Position numbers and translations under genes: made by a program. The notes below the pieces were generated by a model. It was not told the origin of the DNA. It did not search any database and saw only the letters and a list, made by a program, of their open reading frames with translations. Below, piece after piece: positions 7,349 through 16,738 of a stretch of DNA of 64,000 nucleotides; position 1 is the stretch's first letter, and every line of letters begins with the position of its first letter. The DNA lies in NCBI GenBank assembly GCA_030550585.1, contig JAUQPB010000003.1, positions 209,691-273,690 of the forward strand. The letters run 5' to 3'. The stretch comes from Thermoproteota archaeon. Its GTDB lineage: Archaea; Thermoproteota; Thermoprotei_A; Sulfolobales; Ignisphaeraceae.

Positions 7349-8725
7349 CTATTTAAGGAACTTGCTCTCCCATTTCTTTGCTATCTCAACGCTCTGTGAA
7401 ACATCTATAAATAATTTGCATGCCTCTTCAACATCCTCTTCTTTTATTTCGTCTCTGCCCTTCCTCTCGGCAATGATTTTGGCTGGCTGCATTAATTGGA
7501 TTGCATACCTCAAGCTTCTTTCACTTGCTATCTTAACTAAATACTCTATTGCATCCTTAGAGAGTTTTATCTCCTCCTCCTCGGCTCTGATCATTATTAT
7601 TTCCCTTATCTCATCCGGGTTATATGGTCTTACACTTATGATTAGAAGTCTATCCAAAAGATCGAGAGGCATTCCGTGAGGACCTTCATAATCAGTACCA
7701 CGAATTCTTGTTATACCTCTGTTTGTAGCAAGTATAAGTATTGGCGAGAACTCGCTTTCCATCACCCTTGTTAGAAAGCTGAATGCCTCTATATCAAGCA
7801 TATGTACATCGTCTATGAATAACACACCTGGGACAAGGGTTACCTTGCCCTCACTCAACGCCTTTCTAACAGAATCGTCAACAGCTTTTCTGATCTCAGG
7901 ATCTATTTCCCTCTCCTCGGATCCAACGCCAATCAATGATATTACAGCCCTCTTCTGCGCCGCATATGCTTCATCCAAGTCATGTAGTGTAACAGTTCTC
8001 ACAATTTCTTTTTCTTTGAATATCTTTCCCTTTGGCATATCCTCTAAAACCCTAGACGTTTCTATGTCATAGTATCTTGCCTTTTCTATTCCCTTCACCC
8101 TGCCCAACTTGAAAACTTCACCAGAATCGGCATCTATACTTATCAGATCACCCCTCCTTATAGAGAGTTGCGCAAGTTGCATAGCTATCGACTGGTCCAC
8201 CTCTAGCGTTTTCTCCTCATCTTTCGTGGTGAGGGTTATCCTAGCACCACGTGGCACTTTAACATATGGGTTAAAGGGGTGAGACGCTAAAGCAAACTTG
8301 ATCTCCTTTACAACACCTTCGTAAACCCTTCTCAACTCCCTTACTCTGATTCCAATAGCTCTTCTAACAGCCCTCATCAAAATTTCTGTCTTTTTAATTT
8401 CAGTTGAATAGAGCTCAGCACCATTTATCATTACGAAGGGTGTGTCCTCACCAAGCTCTCTCGCTATTGCGATTGCAAGTGCTGTTTTGCCTGAGCCCGG
8501 TGGGCCAACAAGCAATATTCCTCTTCCAGCAAGCTTACCCTCTTTAATCATCTTGACAACTATTCCAGCCGCTTTCCTCGCCTCTAGCTGCCCCACAAGA
8601 CCGTCTGCAATGTATTTAGGCTCGCCTTTCTCATCTAAACCCAGCCCCCTTATGTGGCTATGTGCGCTAATCCTCTTCAACATCTCTCTTTTGGATTCTT
8701 CTTTCACCTCTCTAATCATGCTCAA
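7349..8725 (-). CDS. TIP49/RuvB-like AAA+ ATPase
   Basis: Archaeal orthologue of eukaryotic RuvBL1/RuvBL2, which act in chromatin-remodelling and RNP-assembly complexes including snoRNP assembly. Walker A is GPPGSGKT at residues 74-81. A long insertion domain follows (about residues 125-280, with an OB-fold-like RRGDLISIDADSGEV), then Walker B as VLFIDDVHML near residue 303. Eukaryotic paralogues have DEVH where this protein has DDVH. A sensor and C-terminal AAA lid follow (SLRYAIQLMQPA). At 458 residues it is full length. The start is TTG 8725, because a strong GGTGAT sits about 6 bases upstream; ATG 8719 would be too far from it. The upstream spacer is shared with a divergent glycosyltransferase. 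Confidence 0.94.
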   Translation of the reverse strand: MSMIREVKEESKREMLKRISAHSHIRGLGLDEKGEPKYIADGLVGQLEARKAAGIVVKMIKEGKLAGRGILLVGPPGSGKTALAIAIARELGEDTPFVMINGAELYSTEIKKTEILMRAVRRAIGIRVRELRRVYEGVVKEIKFALASHPFNPYVKVPRGARITLTTKDEEKTLEVDQSIAMQLAQLSIRRGDLISIDADSGEVFKLGRVKGIEKARYYDIETSRVLEDMPKGKIFKEKEIVRTVTLHDLDEAYAAQKRAVISLIGVGSEEREIDPEIRKAVDDSVRKALSEGKVTLVPGVLFIDDVHMLDIEAFSFLTRVMESEFSPILILATNRGITRIRGTDYEGPHGMPLDLLDRLLIISVRPYNPDEIREIIMIRAEEEEIKLSKDAIEYLVKIASERSLRYAIQLMQPAKIIAERKGRDEIKEEDVEEACKLFIDVSQSVEIAKKWESKFLK

Positions 8726-8896
8726 TGAACATCACCTATTATATACATTAAGTTTATTTCTATACAATTCCAAGCTTATAACCTTTCATATTAAGTGAGC
8801 TTGCTACTATGACTTAATGAAAGTTCTTAAAAGAGCTTATAAAACAGAAATTTATATCCACATGCAGTCAATAAAAATAGGCAGCGGGTATGTATT

Positions 8897-10339
8897 GTGA
8901 AAAAACAGATTGATTATATTACTATAACTCTTTTGATTATTATCACGGCTGTTCACATATATCTAACAACAATGCAAGCTCTAAACTTTGAAAGAGAAGA
9001 GCTGCAGAGATTCTATTCGGGTGCAAAGGGTTATGTATCTGATGAAGTTTGGTATGTTGATGCTGCTAGAAATATTTTGAGAAAGGTATTTGGGCTAGAG
9101 CCTAAGCAGATAGGGGGATGTAATGCAACAATAGTGTATCCCACTAAAGACGATGCTTTAAAGGCTGCATCAATTGCGCCGCAGTATGGAGTGTCCGTTG
9201 TTACAACATCTTTTAATAAGATAAACGCTATTTATGTTCATGCAAAAGATGGAGATACCATAAAGAGGTTTGCAGATGCCACTAGTGCAAGTGATGTTGT
9301 TTATGGATGGATACTAGGCGATGCTGAGGGTATAAACAATTATCTTAATCTTGAGCACCCGCCAATGGCAAAATATATAATAGCTATTTTTATGGCTTTG
9401 CTAGGGGATAGACCAATTTACTGGCGAATTCCCTCAATTATAATGGGTTCTCTAACAGTTATAATCTCTTTTCTAATTGTGAAAAAGCTCACAAAATCTA
9501 ATGAACTTGGTCTCATAGTAGCTGCAGCAATAGCTGTTGATCCTATGATGAGAAATCTTGCATCTATTGCATTACTAGATATATATGTGGCTATGTCGAC
9601 AGCGCTAGCAATTCTATTAGCCGTTAATGAAAGATATAAAGAATCCATTATAGCACTGGGCTTTGCATCCACATTCAAATTCACGGCACTTCTAGCCTTT
9701 CTACCAATACTTTTGCTATATATAAACAGTCTTGTTAGAAATGGTGAGAGAAGATTCATAAAAATATTTTCTAGATTCGTGGATCTCTTCATACTGATGC
9801 TATTATCCTTTATCTTCTTCCAATTGGTGGTGTCAATACCAATAATATTCAAGTTTGGATTGAGTACATGGATTAATCAAAGTGTTTTAGGGGCTATCTC
9901 ATGGCACCTTAGAGTTAAATGTGTTGGAAGTGGATGTCCTATTGCATCTACTCCCTGGGAATGGTTCTTCGGACTAAATTCTTTCCCTCTCTACATATAT
10001 CCAACAGGAGTGACAGTATATGCACAAGGATTTGTGCCAGCATATGCTCTAAGCTTCATCTTACTGATACTCACAATAGCTTATAGAGGTTTTGACTCTG
10101 CAAGCAAAAAACCTTGGCTTATACTAACTGGATTTGTTCTAGCATATGTAATGCTTTGGCTTGCTGGATCTAGATCACAGTATAGCTTCTATGCTGTTCA
10201 AATAACACCGTATATCTACATCTACCTTCTCACACAGTTGTATGAGTATGTATGGAGAGATGCTATAGCCAAAACCTTCGAAGCATGGAAAAAGGTCTTT
10301 GAGAATACATGGCACATAATCTTGGTTTTGCTAGGTTGA
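8897..10339 (+). CDS. PMT/ArnT-like GT-C membrane glycosyltransferase
   Basis: Polytopic membrane protein of 480 residues with about 10 hydrophobic segments, resembling glycosyltransferase family 39. These enzymes transfer a sugar from a dolichyl-phosphate carrier to protein or lipid on the outer face of the membrane. The first extracellular loop carries the acidic DEVWYVDAARN motif expected for GT-C catalysis, and EHPPMAKY follows at about residue 154. Between them is an extra loop with a repeated ATIVYPTKDDALKAA-type soluble insertion. GTG 8897 is the start; an ATG seven bases upstream is out of frame. The next gene begins 4 bases after the stop, so the two form an operon. Confidence 0.85.
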   Translation: MKKQIDYITITLLIIITAVHIYLTTMQALNFEREELQRFYSGAKGYVSDEVWYVDAARNILRKVFGLEPKQIGGCNATIVYPTKDDALKAASIAPQYGVSVVTTSFNKINAIYVHAKDGDTIKRFADATSASDVVYGWILGDAEGINNYLNLEHPPMAKYIIAIFMALLGDRPIYWRIPSIIMGSLTVIISFLIVKKLTKSNELGLIVAAAIAVDPMMRNLASIALLDIYVAMSTALAILLAVNERYKESIIALGFASTFKFTALLAFLPILLLYINSLVRNGERRFIKIFSRFVDLFILMLLSFIFFQLVVSIPIIFKFGLSTWINQSVLGAISWHLRVKCVGSGCPIASTPWEWFFGLNSFPLYIYPTGVTVYAQGFVPAYALSFILLILTIAYRGFDSASKKPWLILTGFVLAYVMLWLAGSRSQYSFYAVQITPYIYIYLLTQLYEYVWRDAIAKTFEAWKKVFENTWHIILVLLG

Positions 10340-10343
10340 GAAA

Positions 10344-11177
10344 ATGGTTATAGAAAAAGATCTTGGGAAAATGCTTAGCGAGCTATCCAAAACCCTTTCA
10401 AATCTAGGTCTCGATATGAATGATCTGAAAAGCTCTGTCCACGGGCTTGAAAAAAGCCAGCAGTTCCTCATATCAATAAAATCGCTAAAAATCTTAGAGA
10501 AAATCTTTACAGGATTAACTGATCTTAAAGGGCTCTTAGAAAAAAGCGAGCTGAAAGACTTTTTGACCCAGGCAATCCCCATCATCAAAAGTATTTCAAA
10601 TAGTGTAAAAGATCTGAGCATCGAATTCAATGCCTCTACGGCTAGATTAATCCCACTTCTTACAATAGCCATACTCACTTCAATGATATCCAGCGTCACA
10701 ACATTAGCAATCTTATATCAATTTCAAATATTAGGTACACCGAGTTTCCTAGTCCTTACATTAATGGTATTGTTCGTGACAGTAATTGCACTACTTTCGC
10801 TATACCTCAAATTATTATTGGTGCTTACTTTAGCGCCTCTGGCTGCCCTTCCATCGCTAGTTGCATCCACAATAGGCCTAATTTTACATCGATCTATGAG
10901 CCCCGTAATTATTATTCTAATTGTGTTTAACATAATTCTATTAGTTGCATTGCTCAGATTCTTGATTCTACAGGCAAATGCATATAAGATTGCCATTAGC
11001 ATTGTAGCGTCTATTTATCGTGTGATAGATGAGCTAAAGACAATTGCTGAAAACAAGTTGAGAACAGCCCCAGCTAGTCAGCTCGCCACACCAAATGAAG
11101 TTCTGTTCACTAAGGTTTATGGTAATGAAGCTAGTGAGCTTATTAAGTACGCTACAGATGTTAACAAAGTAAAGTAG
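10344..11177 (+). CDS. Membrane protein with N-terminal coiled coil, unknown function
   Basis: I do not recognise the family. The first 95 residues are helical and heptad-rich (KDLGKMLSELSKTLSNLG onwards), suggesting a coiled coil. Four hydrophobic segments follow between about residues 100 and 215, then a cytoplasmic helical tail. ATG 10344 follows a GGTTGAG ribosome binding site and lies 4 bases after the glycosyltransferase stop, which indicates translational coupling. The winged-helix/coiled-coil gene at 11197 follows on the same strand. A scaffold or regulator working with the upstream glycosyltransferase is possible, but nothing in the sequence proves it. Confidence 0.7.
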   Translation: MVIEKDLGKMLSELSKTLSNLGLDMNDLKSSVHGLEKSQQFLISIKSLKILEKIFTGLTDLKGLLEKSELKDFLTQAIPIIKSISNSVKDLSIEFNASTARLIPLLTIAILTSMISSVTTLAILYQFQILGTPSFLVLTLMVLFVTVIALLSLYLKLLLVLTLAPLAALPSLVASTIGLILHRSMSPVIIILIVFNIILLVALLRFLILQANAYKIAISIVASIYRVIDELKTIAENKLRTAPASQLATPNEVLFTKVYGNEASELIKYATDVNKVK

Positions 11178-11196
11178 TTTGCTTGGTGTTTTTAAA

Positions 11197-11670
11197 ATGC
11201 CTGAGAAACAAGTGCAACAACAAAAAACTAAGGAACTTAAAACATTTTCAACACAAGTCGTCACACTAGATACAATAAAAAACGATAAGAGAAAAATGAC
11301 ATTGCTACACATAATTAAGGTGCTAAATGCTGTAAGTGAAAAAGGGTTATCTTACCTAGTAACTGTGCTTCACGACGAGAAGAAAGTTGACCTAGGTTAC
11401 ACAATTGTTAGGTTGGGTAACAGAGTCATAGTGAAAGACTTGCTTGAGGATATAAAAGCCCTACTATATGTAGGTCTCATTGAATCTGATCCAAAAACTA
11501 AAAAACTTCAGCTAACTAGTAGAGGAAAGGAGTTTTTGGAATCCTTACAAATTGCAGATACAAAATTGTCTGAGGTGCTCAGCTCAGTAGAAGAATTGAA
11601 GAGTAGGGTAATTGCGGTAGACGAGGAGGTTGCGGCGGCAACGCAATTAGCAAAACAATCTAGGAAATGA
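11197..11670 (+). CDS. Winged-helix protein with C-terminal coiled coil
   Basis: A protein of about 157 residues. Residues 25-105 look like a winged helix, with a helical core (LLHIIKVLNAVSEKGLSYLV) followed by LLYVGLIESDPKTKKLQLTS, which matches the recognition-helix/wing/last-strand pattern ending in SRGKEFL. A coiled-coil tail (LSEVLSSVEELKSRVIAVDE) suggests dimerisation. I chose ATG 11197 because GGTG lies about 9 bases upstream; TTG 11179 would add six residues. It is the third gene of a likely operon starting at 8897. A DNA-binding regulator is likely; the target is unknown. Confidence 0.7.
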   Translation: MPEKQVQQQKTKELKTFSTQVVTLDTIKNDKRKMTLLHIIKVLNAVSEKGLSYLVTVLHDEKKVDLGYTIVRLGNRVIVKDLLEDIKALLYVGLIESDPKTKKLQLTSRGKEFLESLQIADTKLSEVLSSVEELKSRVIAVDEEVAAATQLAKQSRK

Positions 11671-11765
11671 CTGTGAAGCAAATGAAATAATAAAAAGTGC
11701 CAAAAGGTATGCGAAAATAATGTCAAAAACGCGTTTAGGTATTTTAGATAGTGAGTTGCTTGTCT

Positions 11766-12179
11766 TTAAATTGATAGTGATATGCCTTCGCGTTCTCCTC
11801 TTCTTCTTCTACCACTATCACTAAATAACTCTAGTAGAAGGGGGTTTAGCTTACCCTCTTTCTCTAACTTAGATATGTAGTCTCTAAACTCTGATGTGTG
11901 CTTAATGTCTAAATCTATTAATTGCTGTAGTATATTGTAAACAGTGGTCCATACAAATTCGAGCTCTTCTTTAGGCATGTTACTAATTATGAATGGATCT
12001 TGTAGCCAGTTGTCAAAGGCTTTTAGCGTTCTGATCATGTGTTGAAAAGCCATTCTGGTGTAGAGTATTAGTTCGAGTCTGTCGCCTTTCTTGGCATTCT
12101 CATTAACATTGCCAAACCATTCCTTAACCTTTTTCTGCATTTCAATCCATTGTGTTAAGCTATCATACATTGAAGACAT
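11766..12179 (-). CDS. Archaeal DUF2153-like helical protein
   Basis: All-helical protein of about 137 residues. The conserved-looking core (YTRMAFQHMIRTLKAFDNWL, then a QDPFIISNMPKEEL segment) matches my memory of the crenarchaeal DUF2153 family, whose function is unknown. The C-terminal RRRRGERE is strongly basic. ATG 12179 has AAGGTG about 9 bases upstream; GTG 12191 is the longer alternative. It is transcribed in the same direction as the Trm112-like gene and converges on the operon ending at 11670. Confidence 0.7.
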   Translation of the reverse strand: MSSMYDSLTQWIEMQKKVKEWFGNVNENAKKGDRLELILYTRMAFQHMIRTLKAFDNWLQDPFIISNMPKEELEFVWTTVYNILQQLIDLDIKHTSEFRDYISKLEKEGKLNPLLLELFSDSGRRRRGEREGISLSI

Positions 12180-12239
12180 CTCATGTTGCACCTTATAACA
12201 TTATTCATTTTCCTGTGTTTTACATTAGCATAAGTTGTG

Positions 12240-12653
12240 TTATTTGCTTAATAAATTATATGGTTTCCCATGTAACTTAATCTCGTCTGGTATTTTATCT
12301 CTATACATGTTGAGAAATGCTGTGTCCTCCTCTTTTTTCCTGTAATTATCTGGCAACAGCCTAGGAATCTCATCTAATATGGGATACCATCTACCGCAGT
12401 TTTCACAATATAAAATACCTGTCTTCACCTCAATCTTTATGCATTCATCGCATGGCACTTCCTCACCCTTCTCGCTAAGATCCTTAATATAAGTGTTTTT
12501 GAATGAGCAATACAAATCGCAAAGAGGTTTTTGAATATTCTGCGGAATCCTTCTATGATCATATATCACAGTTTCTATTACAAATAACCTTAGAGGAAAA
12601 CCCTTGTCTTTGCAGTAAGGACATGCCAAGTAATTTAGGAGTCTATACTTCAT
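12240..12653 (-). CDS. Trm112/UPF0434-type zinc-ribbon protein
   Basis: A small Cys-rich protein. The N-terminus shows LLNYLACPYCKDKGFPLRL, the first half of a zinc ribbon. The second half, ILYCENCGRWYPILDEIPRL, ends in the WYPI-x-DEIP-x-L motif characteristic of Trm112-like proteins. Members of this family activate SAM-dependent methyltransferases acting on tRNA, rRNA and release factor. An insertion between the two halves carries further cysteines (CDLYC and CDEC), so more than one metal site may exist. ATG 12653 overlaps the stop of the upstream phosphohexomutase as ATGA, so the two are translationally coupled. Confidence 0.82.
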   Translation of the reverse strand: MKYRLLNYLACPYCKDKGFPLRLFVIETVIYDHRRIPQNIQKPLCDLYCSFKNTYIKDLSEKGEEVPCDECIKIEVKTGILYCENCGRWYPILDEIPRLLPDNYRKKEEDTAFLNMYRDKIPDEIKLHGKPYNLLSK

Positions 12654-14038
12654 CTTCCTAACCTTTTCCTGATTTCCTCTATTTTGTCTAGCAGTTCAGA
12701 TAATATCCTCTTCGATACTGCTTCATCCCACGATTCCACAGTTATCCTCATCAATGGCTCAGTACCGCTTGGTCTAACAAGAAATGCTGCATTATCCATG
12801 ACAACCTTTATCCCATCTATATCAATTATTTTATACGAGCTATAATATTTCTTTAGAGCCTCTACAATAGCAAGTCCCTCTTCCCTATTGTTAATCGGTA
12901 TTTTCGTTCTTAATATAGCTGGTTTTTGAATGGAGTCTACAATATAGGAGAGTTTGAAGTCTCTTTCCACAAGCATGTCAGCCATCAAGGCAGCTGAAGC
13001 CGTTCCATCTCTAACTAGTTGGTGAGGAACATAAGCAAATCCTCCATTGTCCTCAAATCCGGAAAGGGCTCCTCCGAGTTCAACAATTTTTCTTGCTATA
13101 TTCAAGAACCCAACTCTTGTCCATACAACCTCTATGCCATTTTTGATCAGATACTTGTCTGATAGAATATGACTTGTAGATATAGCTGTAACAACCCTTC
13201 TTGGCAGACCAGGATTCTTCTCAGATACATAGTTAGTTAATATTATTGCAGATATTGTCCCGTCTACAAACCTACCTTGATCATCAACAAAAATGGCTCT
13301 GTCACCATCTCCATCATGTGCTACGCCAAAATCAGCGTTAACAGCTTTAACAACCTGCATTAGGTCTGCTAAGGTTTCAGCTGTTGGCTCATATGGTCTA
13401 TAGGGCAAGCCTATGTCTGCATTTATTGTTAGAACCTTTAAACCAAGTTCTTTTAGTACTCTGGGTGTCGTTAAAGCCGAGACACTATTAGCACAGTCTA
13501 CAACAACTCTCATCTCTTTTCTTTTAAATTTATTGCCATCAAAATGTTTCTTAACGCCATTTACATAATAATCTATTGCTGAATCGAATCTCTCAACAGG
13601 TTTTAGATCATGCCAAGACACTCTCCTAAATTTTGTTTCAAATAATATCGATTCTATTTCAGCATCAACCTCAGGTGGGGCCTCTATACCGTCACTCAAA
13701 ACAACCTTTATTCCCACCCACTCAGGAGGGTTGTGACTTGCTGTGACAACAACACCGTAATCAAAACCGCATTCTTTAACACAGTATTGTAAGGCTGGCG
13801 TGGGTATGAAGCCAGCATCATAAACCTTTGTACCTGCTGAGACCAACCCTGCTACGACCAGATTGTAAACTAGGTTGTTGCCTATTCTCGCATCCTTACC
13901 TACTAAGGCTCTAGATCCTGTGGGAAAGTAGCTTGCAATGGCCATAGCTAATCTCAAGGGAAATGATGCATCCTCTTTATCTACAACCCACCTAACACCA
14001 TCAGTTCCAAACAGTTTTCTTTCAACTGTTTTCTGCAT
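12650..14038 (-). CDS. Phosphoglucosamine/phosphohexose mutase
   Basis: Alpha-D-phosphohexomutase superfamily. These enzymes interconvert hexose 1- and 6-phosphates and supply precursors for glycans. The start ERKLFGTDGVRW, the phosphoserine loop VVTASHNPPEWVG (catalytic Ser about residue 100), the metal-binding loop DGDGDRAIFVD, the sugar-binding GFEDNGG and the phosphate-binding RPSGTEPLMRI are all present. The FGTDGVRW start is typical of GlmM/archaeal PMM types; the exact substrate cannot be read from sequence. ATG 14038 is preceded by GGGTGA at 5 bases; the GTG at 14086 would add 16 residues. The gene probably feeds the nearby glycosyltransferases. Confidence 0.9.
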   Translation of the reverse strand: MQKTVERKLFGTDGVRWVVDKEDASFPLRLAMAIASYFPTGSRALVGKDARIGNNLVYNLVVAGLVSAGTKVYDAGFIPTPALQYCVKECGFDYGVVVTASHNPPEWVGIKVVLSDGIEAPPEVDAEIESILFETKFRRVSWHDLKPVERFDSAIDYYVNGVKKHFDGNKFKRKEMRVVVDCANSVSALTTPRVLKELGLKVLTINADIGLPYRPYEPTAETLADLMQVVKAVNADFGVAHDGDGDRAIFVDDQGRFVDGTISAIILTNYVSEKNPGLPRRVVTAISTSHILSDKYLIKNGIEVVWTRVGFLNIARKIVELGGALSGFEDNGGFAYVPHQLVRDGTASAALMADMLVERDFKLSYIVDSIQKPAILRTKIPINNREEGLAIVEALKKYYSSYKIIDIDGIKVVMDNAAFLVRPSGTEPLMRITVESWDEAVSKRILSELLDKIEEIRKRLGR

Positions 14039-14139
14039 TAGCTTCACCCAGTTAGTGCTTGTTCTTCTTCTGTGAAGAGCAATCACCTTATAAATTTGTT
14101 TAAAAGTTTATCTATACGATAATGTGGTAGAAAAAATTG

Positions 14140-15210
14140 ATGACAATATGGCTAGATGTTTTAACGCCAAAGCAGGCAAAGCTTTTTGGCCATATCTATC
14201 TAAGCCTAAGAGAAAATGGCTACAAGGTTATTCTAACTGCAAGGAACTATGAATATACACTCTCTGTCTTAAGGAGCATTGGCGTAGAATACAAAGCTGT
14301 TGGACAATATGTTGAGGGTTTAAAAGAAAAGGTCGTTGAAGAGGCGAAAAGGATGCTGTCTCTTCTTGAGATTTTAGAGAATTTCGATGTTTTGATAGCC
14401 TTTCCCAACCCAGTTGCATCTAGAATAGCCTTTGGCTTAGGAAAACCATACATAGCATTTACTGACAGCCCTCATAGCAAGGCTCCATCAAGACTTTCCC
14501 TACCTCTTTCAACTGCCGTCATATTTTCTTCGTGTATTCCTAGAGAAGAGATTGAAAAATATATATACAGAGAAGGAACTATCATTAGACAATTCCACGG
14601 CGTAGATGAGGTAGAGTGGCTAAAAGAATTCAATCCAGACCCTCACTACATAAGTAAATGGGGTTTAGAACCATACGAATATGTTGTGATTAGACCGCCA
14701 GAGACAAAGGCCTCATATTACACAATGCAGGGACATAACATTGTTGCACTACTTGAAAAGATTATCGCAGAATCCATAGCAAAAGGATACAAGGTTTTTT
14801 ACATACCAAGATATAAAGACGATCCTCTAATGCATAAACATGAAGGGAATCCAAATGTCATTATACCAAGTAATACTGAAGATGTAGACGCTTCGAAGAT
14901 CAGCTACTATGCAAAACTTGTTATTACCGGTGGGGGAACTATGGCAAGAGAAGCAGCACTACTTGGAACACCAGGACTGTGCCTATTTCCAACTAGGCTT
15001 TATGTAAATGAGTGTGTATCTGAATGGGGATTTCCACTATTCCATGTACCAGAAGTGCAAAAAGCATATGAAACATTTAGACATTTAATAGATACGCCGG
15101 CCAACCAATTAGAGCAGTATAAAGTGCTCGCAAAAGAGAGAATCCGCCTTCTCGAAACACCATCACAAGCACTCAAAAACGTCTTAAAAGAGATAGAAAA
15201 GGGGATTTAA
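14140..15210 (+). CDS. DUF354 glycosyltransferase-like protein
   Basis: Resembles the archaeal/bacterial DUF354 family, which has a GT-B glycosyltransferase-like fold. The N-terminal domain starts with IWLDVLTPKQAKLFGHIYLS, and a glycine-rich VITGGGTMAREAALLGTPG in the C-terminal half matches the nucleotide-sugar-binding region of UDP-GlcNAc epimerase/transferase-like proteins. The length of 356 residues is normal. ATG 14140 has GTGGTAG upstream; a TTG immediately before it is less likely. It is divergent from the phosphohexomutase, about 100 bases apart, and could use its product. The acceptor is unknown. Confidence 0.8.
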   Translation: MTIWLDVLTPKQAKLFGHIYLSLRENGYKVILTARNYEYTLSVLRSIGVEYKAVGQYVEGLKEKVVEEAKRMLSLLEILENFDVLIAFPNPVASRIAFGLGKPYIAFTDSPHSKAPSRLSLPLSTAVIFSSCIPREEIEKYIYREGTIIRQFHGVDEVEWLKEFNPDPHYISKWGLEPYEYVVIRPPETKASYYTMQGHNIVALLEKIIAESIAKGYKVFYIPRYKDDPLMHKHEGNPNVIIPSNTEDVDASKISYYAKLVITGGGTMAREAALLGTPGLCLFPTRLYVNECVSEWGFPLFHVPEVQKAYETFRHLIDTPANQLEQYKVLAKERIRLLETPSQALKNVLKEIEKGI

Positions 15211-15435
15211 ACCCCATACTCCATGTAATTTTTATGATGCCACAATATTTTCTTATATTTGTCCTCACCAGACTGCCATAATTTCAGGATGGTTTAAAAT
15301 ATTCATCTCCAATAAGAGCCCAAGCTATTGTTTGATACAATCCGGAAATATATTTTGTTTTTAATATTTTAAACCCTAATCCAAGATTTTGATTCTAGGA
15401 TGCTAGTATGTCAGAAGCTGTGTTGAGGTAGTAAT

Positions 15436-16119
15436 ATGCGCACAAAGATTTTAGCTGGCATTGATGAAGCTGGAAGAGGGCCAGTTATAGGCGATATGTT
15501 CATAGCCTTGGTCGCTGTAGAAAGTAGATATCTACCAGTGCTACAAGTAGCTGGGGTAAAAGACAGTAAAAAGCTGTCTAAAGCGAAAAGAGAGCAGTTG
15601 CTTCCCATAATATTTTCCCTTTCATCTCTGGTTATTGTAAGCAGAATTCAACCTAATCAAATAGATGAATACAATATCAACGTCTTAGAGATGAACACTA
15701 TTTTAGACTTGGTTAGAAGGGCCCGAAGGTTGGTAAACCTAGAGGAGGTTTATATAGATGCTTTCACAGATCCAGGTAAAATCGTAGAAAAGGTGAGATT
15801 GGTAGACAACGACTTAAAGATTTTCGCAGAATTTAAAGCAGATTCCAAGTATGTGGTTGTTGGGGCAGCAAGCATAGTAGCAAAGGTTCTACGTGACAAG
15901 CATATAGATGGTCTCAAAGCTATCTACGGCGATTTTGGTAGTGGCTACCCGAGTGATGGGAAAACGATAGAATGGTTGAAAAACTATTATAGACTTCATA
16001 AAGAGATTCCCCCAATTGTTAGAAGATCTTGGGCCACAGTAAAAAAGTTGCTATACGAAGAGGTTGGAAGAAGCAAAACACTATTCGACTACACTTACAA
16101 CAGAGAAGCGTCTAAATAG
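15436..16119 (+). CDS. rnhB: Ribonuclease HII
   Basis: Endonuclease that cleaves the RNA strand of RNA-DNA hybrids and removes misincorporated ribonucleotides. The N-terminal GIDEAGRGPVIGDM motif gives the first acidic residues (Asp, Glu). The catalytic set continues with YIDAFTDP and the KADSKYVVVGAASIVAKV region. At 227 residues it is the expected length. ATG 15436 is preceded by GAGGTAG. The gene heads a same-strand run with the Mut7-C and AMMECR1 genes. The 226-base upstream spacer has no recognisable gene, only A+T-rich DNA with TTTAAAATAT near 15293. Confidence 0.95.
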   Translation: MRTKILAGIDEAGRGPVIGDMFIALVAVESRYLPVLQVAGVKDSKKLSKAKREQLLPIIFSLSSLVIVSRIQPNQIDEYNINVLEMNTILDLVRRARRLVNLEEVYIDAFTDPGKIVEKVRLVDNDLKIFAEFKADSKYVVVGAASIVAKVLRDKHIDGLKAIYGDFGSGYPSDGKTIEWLKNYYRLHKEIPPIVRRSWATVKKLLYEEVGRSKTLFDYTYNREASK

Positions 16120-16171
16120 CTTATAATCAAGAATAGGCAACACAGATTTTGCATAAAAAGAGGAAGAGCTA

Positions 16172-16738
16172 ATGCCAAGTTATCCAAGGTTTGTAGTAGA
16201 TTCAATGCTTGGTCATGTGGCTAGATGGCTAAGGCTTTTAGGCTATGATACACTATACTATAGGAAAATAGATGATTGGAAACTTCTGAGAATAGCAAAG
16301 AACGAGGATAGAATACTTTTGACTAGGGATCAGGGGCTCTACAATAGGGCAAAAAAGCTGCGTATAAGAGCCTTTTTTGTTGAGGATCCTGACATAAGTT
16401 CTGTTTTAGCCGAGCTTTCTACTAGGTTTAACATACAGCTAGAGTTTAATAAGAATGATACGAGGTGCCCAAACTGTAACACTCCTCTTCGCTACACAAC
16501 GTCAGTTGCTGAAGTTGCGCACAAGGTCTCCAAAAACATCGCGTTGAAGTATAGGGAATTTTGGATATGCCCTTCATGCAAAAAGGTCTACTGGCAGGGC
16601 ACCCACTGGAAGACGATAAATGATATTCTAGAAAATTCTAAGATTAAAAAAGCTAGTAGGCTAGGAAACATAGCTATTAATATGAGGAGAGTTGGTGTAG
16701 AAGATAGTGGTATAGGTGCTGGAAATGAGTCAAGATGA
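16172..16738 (+). CDS. Mut7-C PIN-like RNase with zinc ribbon
   Basis: The first 85 residues match the Mut7-C domain, a PIN-fold putative RNase: FVVDSMLGHVARWLRLLGYD, DDWKLLRIAKNEDRILLTRD. The acidic residues expected at the active site are visible. A C-terminal zinc ribbon follows (CPNCNTPLR, then CPSCKKVYWQGTHW), ending in the WQGTHW signature typical of the family. A role in RNA processing or decay is inferred. The stop at 16738 overlaps the start of the AMMECR1 gene (ATG 16725), so the two are translationally coupled. Confidence 0.88.
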   Translation: MPSYPRFVVDSMLGHVARWLRLLGYDTLYYRKIDDWKLLRIAKNEDRILLTRDQGLYNRAKKLRIRAFFVEDPDISSVLAELSTRFNIQLEFNKNDTRCPNCNTPLRYTTSVAEVAHKVSKNIALKYREFWICPSCKKVYWQGTHWKTINDILENSKIKKASRLGNIAINMRRVGVEDSGIGAGNESR